NCBI GenBank assembly: GCA_933228895.1
Contig: OW121851.1
Location: 128,573,624 to 128,637,623, forward strand
Source: Platycnemis pennipes
Lineage: Eukaryota; Arthropoda; Insecta; Odonata; Platycnemididae
Direction of reading: 5' to 3'
Length of the DNA stretch: 64,000 bases
Shown piece after piece: positions 51,165 to 62,494 of the stretch; position 1 is the stretch's first letter, and each line of letters opens with the position of its first letter. The notes under the pieces were generated by a model, which saw only the letters and a program-made list of their open reading frames with translations, was not told the origin of the DNA and made no database searches. Both the position numbers and the translations under genes were made by a program.

Positions 51165-51470
51165 GTTGGTCGGATCGGATCTGCCGGATCCAAAGACACT
51201 GTAAAATCGGATCCGGATGGTAAATTTTAAATTTTCGCGGCCTAGCTATCAATCCGCCCCATGAATATGGTTCGGTATATATTGGAAAGGAGAGGTTTTT
51301 CAACTACGGTTTAGAAATCAGACGGAAATCTTTCCCTGCAACCAGAATCAAAATAAAAGGAGGTAAAGTGTAGGACTGCGCGAAGATCGATCCCTATCGA
51401 AACTCAACACTTTCTTTCAGTCATTACATTAAAAAAATATGAACTCTAATTTCCAACCCTTACATCTGAA
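51165..51470 (+). repeat. Dispersed repeat, copy 1 (left of LINE copy B)
   Basis: Begins GGTTGGTCGGATCGGATC. It shares an ordered series of blocks with 52,895-53,310: a TTTTAAATTTTCGCGGCCTA block, an ATCAATCCGCCCC block, GAAAGGAGAGGTTTTTCAAC, and TTTCAGTCATTACATT near the end. Divergence is substantial, perhaps a third of positions by eye. It contains several GGATCC-like strings. No coding capacity is seen. Confidence 0.6.
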
Positions 51471-51494
51471 TACGCATTTTCTTAACTATTATCG

Positions 51495-52780
51495 TTTAAA
51501 CTCATCGTCATCGTTAAACCATCCTAGGATTGGTTAGACCCAGCCCTTCACTCGATTCTTCTATCGGCCAACGTCTTCATATTGACGTAGCTCCTCTCAT
51601 TTACATCCTTCAGCACTTGCTCCATATGCCTCATGCGAGACCTCTCATTTCCATTCTTCCCTCTCACTTTCCCATATTATCCATTCCCGAAGGATTTTTT
51701 TGTCCTCGAATCCCTTATAGCTTCGTCAAATTCTGATCTTAAGATTGGGGCTCCCAAATTATCCTTATGGATTTTAGTTTCCTCTTCGAATAGATCCGCT
51801 CTAAGATAGCTTCCATTGTACAACTCTCCCAAGTATTCCTTCCATCTCTTCTTTTTATCCTCATGCTCAATTAAGAGTTCTCCATTCTTGTCCCTGATGC
51901 TGTTACATCTTGCAACCCGTTCCTACATTACATCCTATTTCTCTACAACCTGTTGGCAATTTCCACATTTCCATTAGCGACGTTTAAAATTGTACATCTT
52001 CGCATAAATCAGTCATCCACATTTCACTTGATTTCTTCGCTTTACAGTTAATTTCCTGATTCATATGCAGCGAATATGCGAATATCTCCAGTTTTCACAT
52101 TTTTATATTTTCTTTTCTCTTCAATTATAAATCTTCTCATGGAAGACATAGCTTTATCTTGACATCTTTTCTTCTCCCCAGAGCTTCTTTTGCTTCTTTC
52201 TGTAGAACGGTTTTGATTTTCTACCATCTCTTTTTCACTGATATTACAGTCAAATCCTCTCCTATTCTGTTTTCCACAGCCTTCTGAAGGGCCAGCCTTT
52301 GTTGAGGTTTGTTTAGTTTCTCTACTTGCCATAAGTTCTTCATTGATTTTTTCGTTTCTTGAGTTTCAAGTGGCATTTCATCACCACTATGTATTGGTCT
52401 CTGTCAATAGCTCTTCCCGGTTAGCTTTTGCAGTTTTTCACCTGGTTTCTGAACCTCTCTTTCACTCTAATGTGGTATCTTCTTCTTTCTCTAGGCATTT
52501 TCTGGGTGAATCTACTCCTTTGGTGGTTTTTAAACAATTTGTTTGCCACCATCAACTTGTGTTATGTGCAGAATTCTATAAGTCTTTCTTATCCTAATAT
52601 CCATTTCCCAAGCCATATTTCCTGTTATTTTTCCACCTTTGCCTTCGCCAACGAAGGCGTTCCAATCCCCTCAAATTATTAAGTAGTTTTCATTTTTTTT
52701 CGTGGTTTATTACTTCCGTGATATCCGCGTGACTATCACGCAGCTAACCTTTATCTATAGAGGTCGACACACCACAATTC
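51495..52780 (-). pseudogene. Decayed LINE copy B (endonuclease-RT)
   Basis: Same family as copy A, on the - strand. Read from 52,780 downward it has an endonuclease remnant (GDWNAFVGEG-like near 52,640), then the linker with an open piece at 52,332-52,048 (MASRETKQTSTKAG start, RRFIIEEKRKYKN), then the beginning of the RT region (51,980-51,720). It then jumps to the extreme C terminus (ERSRMRHMEQVLKDVNE, 51,690-51,580) and the shared tail with CCAATCCTAGGAT at 51,522. The RT catalytic core is deleted. Open frames on the + strand over this copy are shadows. Confidence 0.82.
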
Positions 52781-52894
52781 CCCGGTGGACGCAATCGGTG
52801 GCATTAAGCTCAGCCCCGAGATTGTTTAAAATAGATTTACAAATACACCACTCAAGAATTAGGTATGGTCAGTGCGCATCCAAAATCTTATCCT

Positions 52895-53310
52895 ATTAAT
52901 TCGCTACTAAAATCATATCCGGAGAGAGTATAAATTCAGATCATGATCGAAGATTTTAAAATTTCACGGCTTAGTGATCAATGGGCCCCGCGAATGGAAT
53001 GTAGATACTGACAAGGGAAGGTTTTGTAACTCGATTCTCGAAATGAGTGGAAAGTATTTTCCGTGGAAATGGAAAAAAGTAACGAAATACTCCTCCTAAT
53101 TCTTTTCTCCTTAGGCCCAGGTGCGCGAGAAAAATAATAAAGCCGAATGTAATGCCTGCATTCCCCAGATTCGCGTGTACCTATGATAGCGTAGAAGTTA
53201 AAAATGAGAGCTAGCGTGCTGCCGGTCGCGTAATCGATCATTAATACGGTATTAATGTTATTTTCAGTGATTACATTGTAATTTTATCATCTTTAATTTC
53301 TCTCTTGAAG
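52895..53310 (+). repeat. Dispersed repeat, copy 2 (right of LINE copy B)
   Basis: Diverged direct copy of 51,165-51,470, with the blocks GATTTTAAAATTTCACGGC, GATCAATGGGCCCCGCGAA, GACAAGGGAAGGTTTTG and TTTTCAGTGATTACATTG in the same order. Together the copies bracket LINE copy B. It is unclear whether B inserted between two older repeats or whether they belong to one larger element. The 87-codon - strand frame here has no recognisable product. Confidence 0.58.
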
Positions 53311-55258
53311 TGTAGAAGCTTCGAAAATTATCGTTCCTTCAAAACCATGTTTCCATATGTGAGAAGTGATAATGTAACATGCAAAGAAGGTAGGCATGAT
53401 AGCTAGGATTCGTGATGCCTTTTCAGATTCACGTCCAAATGCACCAATTAATGGAGAATTGCTATGCCTAGTTTCAAATTCAGGTCAACAAAGAAAAATA
53501 TTCGACTTTCAATGTCAATAAGTGTTTTTTCTATACTTCAGACCACTATACATCAGTGTGAACTCTGCCCAGGAATACAGTCTATACTGTATTCCTATGG
53601 TCATGCTATCAGCCACTTGACAAAAGTGCATTATGAGATATTTCATGTAAAATTTATAAGTCAACAAATAATACAGAAAAATAATTAATTTTGTCGTTAG
53701 CGTATAATTTACTATCAGTGATTGGAAAAATATTTTATTACGGAATTAAATCTGTGGAAAGGTTAAATTAACGTTACGATGTATTTTTGAGTAATTCATT
53801 AGTAAATCTATTTTAAGCGATAAAAGTTCAAAAAAGTGAGTATTCATGTATGTACATGGGTAGGAAATTAAGAATGACAACATTAATAACACGAATTCTG
53901 AAAAAAAATTGAAAACATCGATAGGAATCGTACTTCTTACTGCAGTGTATAACCCCACTCTGCTCTTGTCAGCTAACCCGAATTCGGAGAATGAAGACTT
54001 CCCGAAGGACATTCAACTTTTTTTCTCGCAAAACCCAACGCAATGGAGAAAAAAAACCGAAATGCATTTTTCTTTATTTTGCTTCTAGTTGCATGATAAA
54101 AAACTCATCTCATTTTGTAATTTAATTTACACAATCTCTCTTTCAGAATATAAATTGAACAGCTTGAACTATTGCATAATTATTTTTTTCATCTCAAAAA
54201 TGGAATTCCTGGATATTTAACAAGTGTTATCTCTTGACTGCATTAAAATTTCATTTTGTGTTTCTAAAAAAAAGGCATTCAGTGATTCGATTTAGAAAGG
54301 TAACCCCCAATAGAAGAAGTTATTGTAAACCCATTCTGCACGGAATTAATTACAGTTTTTTTATTAGTTGAAAAAAGGTATTGTTTATTGAGTACGTGAT
54401 AAGGAAAGTGAACTTTATTTAGGAAGTAATAATACATGATGCATCTGTAATTCATGATCCAGGAAAATATTATCCACACAAATGTAAAGAATTAGATTTT
54501 TTTCTACATTGAATTTAACTGTTTTTACATAAATACTATTGTCGATGTTATTACTGAACATATTAAAAATCTAGATGTAGAAATGAAATGAAATTAAAAT
54601 CCATTAGGTGAGTCTACGATCCAAAACCGAGACAAAAATACAAAACCTATGCGAGGATCCGCGTCAGAATCCGGATTCGAAGAAAAACCTGGATCCGTCC
54701 ATTACTAATTCGTAGTGAATATTGTAACACATCATTATTCGTTTTTATCGGCTGATACCAAGTTTTCCAAATAATGTTAATTTCTTGAAGTTTTCACCTC
54801 AAAAACATTCGTAAACCTTATAAACTCTGAAGAAAAATTTAATCTCTTATCAGAAAATGACAAAACTCATACGATCATGGTTTATCCATCACTACAGGTT
54901 GAATATATGTCGATGACTCACTACATTATACTTCTACCTCGAATTTTTAAAAAGTTATTTAGCCGTCCTTCTATTCTGTGGAGAAAAAATGTGTACCTTG
55001 CACACTGAAATACGGTGATATCTACGGTTCTACTACAATGAATGCCATAATCCTATATTATAACAATTTTTTTGTAAATATCTTTAATTTTAAGCAAGGA
55101 ATTCCCACTTTCGATAAATATTATAGAGTGGCTTTCACTTGGAAGAAAAGCAATAACTTTGTTTTTGATCTATTGTAAAAAATAATAAATTAAGATATTC
55201 GAAGTTTTCATATTATAACTGAAGAAGCACATTGATATTGTCTGTAACCCTGACCATT
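53311..55258. other. AT-rich region without recognised gene
   Basis: Nearly 2 kb with only short open frames, none with recognisable motifs. It includes a perfect 10-bp inverted repeat at 53,571-53,596 (AGGAATACAG, 6-base loop, complement). A GGATCC-containing stretch at 54,600-54,705 (GGATCCGCGTCAGAATCCGG, GGATCCGTCCATTACTAA) recalls the start of the dispersed repeat at 51,165, and may be the far end of the same larger element. Confidence 0.45.
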
Positions 55259-56147
55259 TCTTATATACTAGCGGAAGCTACCCGTTAGAAGTCAACGGGT
55301 GTGAAAAACATTAAACTTATTTTGTAAGAAAACCACTGTCTGAAGAATACTGTTAGCGTGGTCATTTGAGGAGTTGGTGACCTATGTTGTACGCAGTGGT
55401 CGTTGTAGTAGACACGCTGACCGTTTTCCGGTGCACAGAGAAATAAGTGACTGTTGGTCCCCTTTCATGCACTGAAAATCCAAAACTGGCCCACGCAAAC
55501 TCATCACCACGATGGTCATCTCGTATTTTCGGTTCTCTTAGCCGTATCTTGAGTGAATTAACAGCTTGATGGCTCCCCTTGTCTGTGAAAATACATACAT
55601 GTGCCCCTCTTATATGGAATTTATTTCCACGAGTTATCATGGGCCTGCAGAAAAACGTGATATTTATAGTAGATGCTAGAGGCTTGAATGTCCTTTTAAA
55701 ATCATAGGATGTTCACACCGATCTCTGGTTGTCAAGGAAATATGCTATTGTTGATTTTAGAAAAAAATGTGAGATTTTTCAGCTAAAAATATAATTTTAA
55801 GACAAATACAAAGCGTAATAGAAAAATGATTGAAAGAATTAGAAACTTCATTTATTCAGCCAACCGATTCAAAAATTTCAGCTTTCTGTCTTGAATGGAA
55901 GTACTTTAAATAAGCAAAACATGAGACAACTGAACCGAACTCAATGCCAGGGACCGATTCATCTAAGGGCCCATTCAGGGGCTCTTGGGGACACTGAGGG
56001 TATTTTAATATAATATATGTTCTGTCCAGACACATTTCCTATCTGCATACCGAATTTCAGCTCAATCCTGTATGTAGTTTTTGCGTGATTGAGCAACAGA
56101 CAGATGACAGACAGACACACACCATTACATTTTTATATATTAGTATG
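55259..56147 (+). mobile_element. Candidate non-autonomous interspersed repeat
   Basis: Begins near TTATATACTAGCGG and ends near TATATATTAGTATG; the ends are loosely inverted copies. The 3' part (56,040-56,147) includes ACCGAATTTCAGCTCAATCC, TTTTTGCGTGATTGAG and ACAGACAGACAC, a style of tail often seen in dispersed arthropod repeats. A 92-codon - strand frame inside (55,362-55,640) has no recognised domain. Boundaries and the claim of a single element are inference; a genome-wide copy count would decide. Confidence 0.4.
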
Positions 56148-56333
56148 AATAACTTATGCATAAGATTGAAGAAAGAAAACAATATTTACGCATTGTCGTC
56201 AAATGATATTCAACTGTTTGCATAGATGCGCTCGAGAAGACAATTTCAGGTTTGCTGAGGTATCAGAATCATAAACATTTCAGCCTGCCTACACTAGGAT
56301 ATATATGTGACGACTTTCGTTTCTCTTCCTCAG

Positions 56334-57048
56334 GTTGCTGCTTTGGAAGTAAGAGGATGGAGGAGGAAGAGGAGGAGGAGGTGATGGGGTTGGGTGAGGG
56401 TGGGGCAGGGATGGGTGGGGTTGGGTTGGGTGGGGTTGGGGTGGGCGAGGGAGGGGTTGGGGAGGGCGAAGGGGTGGGGGGTTGGGAAGGGGAGCCTTAC
56501 GACCAAAATTCTTCGTATTTCAATGGGGACATTTTGGGGGAAAACGCGGAAGGTGACGATGAATCCGATCAAAATTCTATGTTGGGTTTCGTCGGGGAAA
56601 TTTTGGGGGAAAACGCGGAAGGTGACGATGAATCCGATCAAAATTCTATGTTGGGTTTCGTTGGCGATATTTTGGGGGGTGACGCGATTGATGTTGATGC
56701 GGAAGGTGACGATGATGATCGAAATTCCCTGTTGGGGTTCGTCGGTAACATTTTGGGGGGTGAACAAAATTTGGAAGTGGGTGATAATGAGGGGGGGCAA
56801 AATTTCGAGGGTAGGGATCGGTTCGCGATGGGGGATGGGGGTTTCGATCAAGAACAATTCGAAATTTTCGTAGAGGAAATAGAAGAAGAGGTGGAGGGGG
56901 GTATAAATTTTGGTGGGGTGGTTGGGGGTGGGGCGGGAGGGGAGGGTGGGGTTGGGGGGGAGGGGGAGATGGGAGGGGAGGGCGGGGAGGGGGAGATGGG
57001 AGGGGAGGGCGGGGAGGGTGGGGTTGATTGGAGGGCTGGGGGGGATGG
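56334..57048 (+). CDS. Candidate exon encoding an acidic, glycine-rich repeat protein
   Basis: An open + strand frame spans 56,252-57,052. Its body starts after a good 3' splice-like site, a pyrimidine run then CAG at 56,331-56,333. It ends at GGGTAAGG, a donor-like site whose GTAAG supplies the apparent stop. The ATG at 56,357 is the only other reasonable start. The product would have a Glu run (MEEEEEEEV), a Gly/Val/Glu segment, three tandem units of about 23 residues (ILGENAEGDD, then a Leu-Gly-Phe-Val-Gly end), an acidic stretch (EIFVEEIEEEVEGG) and a Gly/Glu-rich tail. There is no signal peptide, membrane segment or known domain. Several unit differences are third-base changes, which favours coding. 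Its base composition is very unlike its neighbours. It may be an orphan gene exon or just G-rich simple sequence with an open frame; I do not assign a function. Confidence 0.35.
56531..56749 (+). repeat. 69-bp tandem repeat inside the candidate exon
   Basis: Units at 56,531-56,599, 56,600-56,668 and 56,669-56,749, with a fourth partial start at 56,750. Each starts ATTTTGGGGG. The first two differ at a few bases near the end. The third carries 12 extra bases, keeping the frame. All unit lengths are multiples of three. Confidence 0.9.
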
Positions 57049-58224
57049 GTAAGGGAGGGTTGGGGTGCTTGGATGGGGAGGTGGGGGGGGGGGTGAGGGG
57101 GTTGGGGAGGGGGAAGGGGGCCCCTGCCCAGGCCACACATTGCTTAACTTCTGTATCTCTCGAGAACAACTGACAAGAGGGGGCTAATCCAATCAATTAG
57201 TCAATCGGGTAGGTGTGGTGGCTTCCGCACTGATCTCCGATTCCGAGGAATATCGGCAGTTGCAGAAAACATGGATCGGGAATCAGACCAGCATTTGAAT
57301 ACATTCGGGGGACAACAGGAAATGAAGTACTTGGTTCAACGCATTGGGCGTAAAAGTGTTGTCCCCCTTGGCGTAATCTTGCTTCACAAATGAAACTCCT
57401 GATTACTGATGCCGAAAACAGACTTTGACATTACTGACTCCAGCTGCGCTACGGTTTATGAAGATTACCAAGGTATATGTGCCCACATGAGCAGATAATT
57501 AGTTTTGCGGAAGAAACTACGAAAAACTTGCGTTTTCATCTAATAAACGGATAGTTTGGAGAATTGCACGTTTCAGATACAGCTTGAAACTTTAACATCA
57601 TAAACAGGTGACTATATTATCAAATTCCAAAATATCTTTATCATTGAAAACAAAAACCGTGTGTTAGAATTAAGTGGACTGCCACAAAATTTATTCATCT
57701 TGTACCTTCATGGTGACCACCGATTGGAAGCCTTTTCAGTGATATAATTTTTAGGGGAGTAGCAAAAATAATACTGAGCCTAAACTTGATAAGACTTCAA
57801 TAAATATTTGATCTAATGTTTCACATTTTTTTCTGGAATATAGCCAGTGAAATAAATATTTTCAATATTTTTAAACATAGATTTTGTATCCAACAACTGC
57901 TGCTTAAAATATTAGTTACAGCTTGCTGAAAAAACAGCTAGATGTAAATATTAGTTAGGTGTGTCCGGGATTACGAATGATGTGGGGAACTACTTTGATC
58001 ACAGGAGTAAATGGCACAGCTTCAAGTATCACGCCTTACTTTCCATTTAGGTAGTTATTAACCTGATGCAAATTCTTGCTACACTTAAAGGAATAATTAA
58101 TTACATTCTGCCACAATAGGGACGAAAAAATATTTTGATAAATTGATATCATGAACAAAAATTTTAAAAATATTTGTTTTCAATTTTATGGAATGGCATG
58201 CTTACGCTTAACACTCTTTTTCCA
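57049..58224. other. Region without recognised gene
   Basis: Starts with about 70 bp of further G-rich sequence, then mixed-composition DNA. No long frame or conserved motif is seen. AAGGTATATGTG near 57,469 is donor-like, but no matching exon can be defined. Confidence 0.4.
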
Positions 58225-60330
58225 TTGTCAGCACACAAATGGCGGACATCGTCAAGAACAGTAACAAAATGTTTTGAAAGCAGCAAACAGAAAAATTGGT
58301 CACGAAACCCCTCCTCCTCTCAGTGGAATATCTTTTGGTACACCTTGATGAGGTACTCATCGCCAAGAACCTTGGGATTCCAATCCTTATATCTTCTCGA
58401 GTCACTCAAGACAGCATATGGTTTTCAATAATGTAACCAAAGAAAGATTTATTTCCTCGCAACCTACTTTGAGAGTAGTTCTTCCTAAATTGAAGCAGTG
58501 TTCTATTCTGGGATACCATCAGTCCCTTCCACATAAATGAAACTGGAATTAAAGGTATTTGTGCTCCTCAGCGGAAGTTTATTCAATCGATGAAATTAAC
58601 ACCCTGAATGTTTATAAAGGACGGTTCCACAATTCTTCTTATGTTCACTATTTTTGATCTTGCAGATGACCAGTCAAAAAGAAGGCTATTTGATATTTTC
58701 AATGGAAAAATATGATCAGCAGAACTTATTCCCATCTTCTCCTCGCTCCTTGCTCTCCTTCAACGACCCCTTCGTGTCACGAGTCTCCAACCACATACAA
58801 GGGAACTCTCCTGTTTCAAATATTCTCCTTCTCTCCAACCGGTGTCATCTCCGAATCAGAATGAACCAAATGTCTTGTGGCCTTGCAGCCGTCGGCGTAC
58901 AATAAAGAAAAATTCGATGATGAGCCTGGTACATTCCTGTCGCGTTCAATCCGAACCAAAGTGAACGCCGGACGCTTGATTTTCATCAGAATGAAAGGTA
59001 TGCGAGTGGTTTTCCTACATATTCCATTGTAACCTACTAGCCATTATCACATTTATGCCTGGTTGGATGATTGGAAAACACGTAATTAATGCATATCCGA
59101 TTCTTTTCATTGCCTTTTAAGCAATCCGTACTTCAGGGTCCCTGCCGGGATCCAATAATGCACATTAATAGGGAAAAATAAACTCTTCTAAGTAGCAGAA
59201 CACAAATGTCACGCATCGCCAAGAAGAGCAATAATATACGTATATTGAAAGCAGCAAATATCAAAACTGGTCACGAAACCCCTCCTTCTCTCAATGGAAT
59301 ATCTAATGAATACCTTAGCACGGGAGTCATCTCTAAGAACGTTGGGACTCCAATCTTCATATCTTCTCCAGTCACTCAAGAAGGATTTGGTTTTCAAGGA
59401 TGTCACCATATCAAGATTCTCTCATTGTAGCCAACTCCAAGGATGGAGAATTCTACCTACCTTGAAATGATGGATACCAACATTCCCATTCAATCGAATG
59501 AAACAGCATTGAAAGGTATTCGTGCACCTCGGTGACAGTCAATTGATTAAATAAATTTAATGATTACCCTGAGTTATTATAAAGGACATTTATAATGCTC
59601 ATTGTTTTTGATATTACAGATGACTAGTCGAAACAAACACCAGTTCTTATTTTCAATGGCAAAATTTGATCAGCAAAAGTTATTCCTATCTGCTCCTTTC
59701 TCCTTGCTCCCTGTTCTCATTGAGGAAGGCCTTTGTATCACAAGTCTTCAATCATTAACAACGGATGTCCTCTGCAGTAAAAATTCTCTTGCTCTCTAAC
59801 CAGTGTCATCTCCGAATCACAGTGAACCGTGCAGCCTTCATCAAACAATAAAGAAAACTTCTGTGTAGAGTTTTTGTCGTCTGTTGTCGTATGCAGAATC
59901 CTTGTAGAGTTCTGTCGGGTTTAATCAAAGCTAAAGTGAACGCCAGACGCATGGCTCTCCTCGGGAATAACGACATGTGAGTGCTTTTCCTTCATACGTC
60001 ATTATCAAATACTAGCCGTTTATTCTATTGCCTGGTTTCATATTTTGACTATGAATTGCTAATGCTTGTTAGAATCTTTTCATTGCCTTTTAAGATTTCT
60101 CTACTTCAAGGTCTTAACCGGGATCTAACAATACACAGTAATTGCGAAAAATACATGCTTTTAAATAGCAGAACACAAATGGCACACATTTTCAACAAGA
60201 GCAAGAAATTGTCTTGAAAGCAATAAACAGCAAAATTGGTCACAAAACCTCTCCTCCTCTCAGTGTAATATCTGTTCGTATACCTTAATACGGGAATCAT
60301 CTCCAAGAACGCTGGGACTTTTGATAACTT
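58225..60330 (+). repeat. Three diverged tandem segments of about 0.97 kb
   Basis: Units start near 58,225, 59,187 and 60,164, about 962 and 977 bp apart; the third is partial. Shared landmarks are CACAAATG, AATTGGTCACGAAACCCCTC, CTCAGTGGAATATCT and, in units 1 and 2, TTTTGATCTTGCAGATGAC and TTTTGATATTACAGATGAC followed by ATTTTCAATGG. In both full units GTATTYGTGC opens and an AG closes a possible intron at matching places (58,555-58,665 and 59,516-59,619). The reading just before it keeps a similar peptide (NETGIK and NETALK). Stops and shifts interrupt every frame, so this is best described as decayed tandem paralogues or an anonymous duplication. The family is not recognised. Confidence 0.7.
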
Positions 60331-61084
60331 ATAATAATGACTTGATGATTACTTCTAAAAAACGAGAGTTTTCTTTGAAACCACAATAACTGAATAAACT
60401 GTACCTACCAGTAGTAAAAATATTTAAACTATTCCATGACATCGTTTACCAGATTTTTATGGAAATACTGATATTCTTATCAACATATACTCTGTCATAG
60501 GTGAACGCTGGCACTAAAATAAGGAATAACGATTGTTAAGGAATGAAAACTACCGTAGTTGAAAAATCGATGCAACCTGCATGCTCAACGTAATTCGTCA
60601 ATTCCTCAGCGGCTGTGGACGGCGGTATCTTCAATCAAGAGAAGCTCTGTTCCTCAACGATAACTGCCAAGGGTATCAACTGAGAAGAAATTCACCGAGG
60701 AATGAATTGGTTTTGCTAGTCTCCGCCGAAAGAGAAAATTGGTTTTTTTTATTTGTAATAAAGCAAAGAAACCGAATTTGTCGATTGATTGCCTTATTTT
60801 TCTCTGAGAACTAATGATTAACTTTCATTTTCTTTGACATAATTTAAACGATTTCCCGCGCTTGCGGCTAAGAATGAAATTTTTACTGGCTGTCGAGTTA
60901 TAAAAACTCCACCCTTTGCTTTAGTTCAATCATGGTTCATAACTTTTAAAATCCAATTTTTCTTTGGGACGCATTCTCGGTATTTATGGTTAGAGCGACA
61001 ACAGACGAATCAAATGCCCACTAGCATTACCCATATAGTAGAATGGAAACGGATTCAAGTGAGTTACTTATTTTTATCGAATTA
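60331..61084. other. Region without recognised gene
   Basis: A 77-codon + strand frame (60,581-60,814) is present with no recognisable domain. GTGAACGCTGG at about 60,502 resembles a landmark of the upstream tandem units (GTGAACGCCGG at 58,960; GTGAACGCCAG at 59,936), so the third unit may continue here in altered form. Confidence 0.4.
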
Positions 61085-62490
61085 AGCGCCAATATTGCCT
61101 CTCTTGTACCCTTGCTTTTTCTGAATCCAAATTGATCTTCATCCAGGAACTCCTCAGCTTTTCGTTTTATTCTTCTGTAGAGTATCCTTTTCAATATATT
61201 CAATACATGTATTGTCAGGCATAGTTCTAAAATATTCGCCTTTCTCCGCTCTCTTCTTTTTGGGAATAGGAAAGATGATGTTTTTCTCGGACCCCCTGGG
61301 TATATCTCCTGGTGAGTACATGTCACAGATGGTATTGTAAAGATGGGTTAATATCTTCTTTTCTGCATTTTTTATTAGTTCTGAAGAAATATCATCAATT
61401 CCAGAAGACTTATTGATGCGAAGGTCCTTTACTGCAGCGTCAAATTCCGATCCTAACATTGTTGCTCCCATATTGTTGCTCTTCAACTTCGCTTTCCTCT
61501 TCGATCACTTTCGTGCTGATATTTTTTCCGTTGTGTAACTCTTCCAGATATTCTTTCCATCTCTTCACTTTGTCTTCATTTTCAATTAAAAGTTCTCCAT
61601 TCTCGTCCCTTATGGCATTGCATCTTATGCTCCGTTCTTTGAAGTGGTTTCTCACTATCCTATAGGCATTTTCCACCTTTCCAAGGGCAAGGTTGCTTTG
61701 TACATCCTCGCATAGGCTCTTCATACATTTTTTTTTCTAGCTTTCCTGGCTTTGCGACTTACTTCGTTCCTTATTCTTTTGTAGCATTGCTGCCCTTTCT
61801 CAGTTTCCGCATTCTTGTACTTTCTTCTTTCTTCAATCAGGTCTAAGACTTCTTCCGTGATCCATGGCTTCTTCTTGGCAACTTTTTTCCTTCCAAGAGC
61901 TTCCTTTGCGGCTTTCTGTAGTCCACATTTAATATTTTCCAACGCTCTTCCGATGGTTTCTCTGTCAGGTGCTCTCCTATTCTGTTTGCTAGTGCTTTCT
62001 GAATTGCCAGCTGATGTTGAGCCTCCTTCAGTTTTTCTACTTGCCAAATGTTTTTAACTGTTTATTCAATTTCTTGAATTTTAGATGGCGTTTCATCATT
62101 ACTAAAATATGGTCACTCTCCATGTCTGCGAAAGGGTATCTTTTAAAGTCCTTCACCTGGTTCCTAAATCTCTGCTTCACTTAAATGTAGTCTATTTGAA
62201 ATCTTTTTCTGTTATTCTTCCATCTTGACCTTCGCCGACGACCGCGTTCCAATCTCCTAAAATAATTAGGTGTTCTTCTCCTGTTAGATGTTTTATATCA
62301 CTTTCGTGATATCTTCGTACACATCTTCCACTTCTTCATCTTCGTAGTCCGTCGCAGGCATGTTAACCTGCACCTCTGCGGTATCTACAGGTTTGGTTTC
62401 GATCTTCACCATTATTATCCTTTCATTGTATTGCAGGAAGCTCTTCACACGATTCCGATGCTCTTCCTGAGCATTATGCCTACTCCAGCA
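61085..62490 (-). pseudogene. Decayed LINE copy C (endonuclease to RT start)
   Basis: Read from 62,490 downward: endonuclease remnants (VQVNMPATDYEDEEVEDVYE near 62,360, and a WNAVVGEGQDG-like motif near 62,240), then the linker (62,047-61,721: RETIGRALENIKCGLQKAAK, KKPWITEEVLDLIEERRKYK), then the pre-RT segment (61,724-61,440: RIVRNHFKERS, VKRWKEYLEELHNGK), then the RT start (DLRINKSSGIDDISSELIK, IIFPIPKKK) and the QFGFRKSKGTREAI motif at about 61,110. Similarity stops before RT motif A. Frames change at least three times. It is the best-preserved N-terminal half of the family in this window. The protein in an active element would nick target DNA and reverse transcribe the element RNA. Confidence 0.87.
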
Positions 62491-62494
62491 TTAC

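Noticed and set aside
52343..52682. Plus-strand frames of 84 codons over LINE copy B, and similar ones over copies C and D.
   Set aside because: They run opposite to the clear LINE remnants and carry no motif.
56330..57196. Minus-strand frame of 288 codons, proline-rich, opposite the G-rich exon.
   Set aside because: It is explained by G-run complement giving CCN codons. It lacks the in-frame repeat logic and splice context of the + strand reading, although the + strand reading is itself unproven.
58441..58600. Weak resemblance of short translated pieces in the first 0.97-kb unit to parts of serpins.
   Set aside because: The pieces are in different frames and the spacing between them does not fit a serpin; too weak to report as a call.
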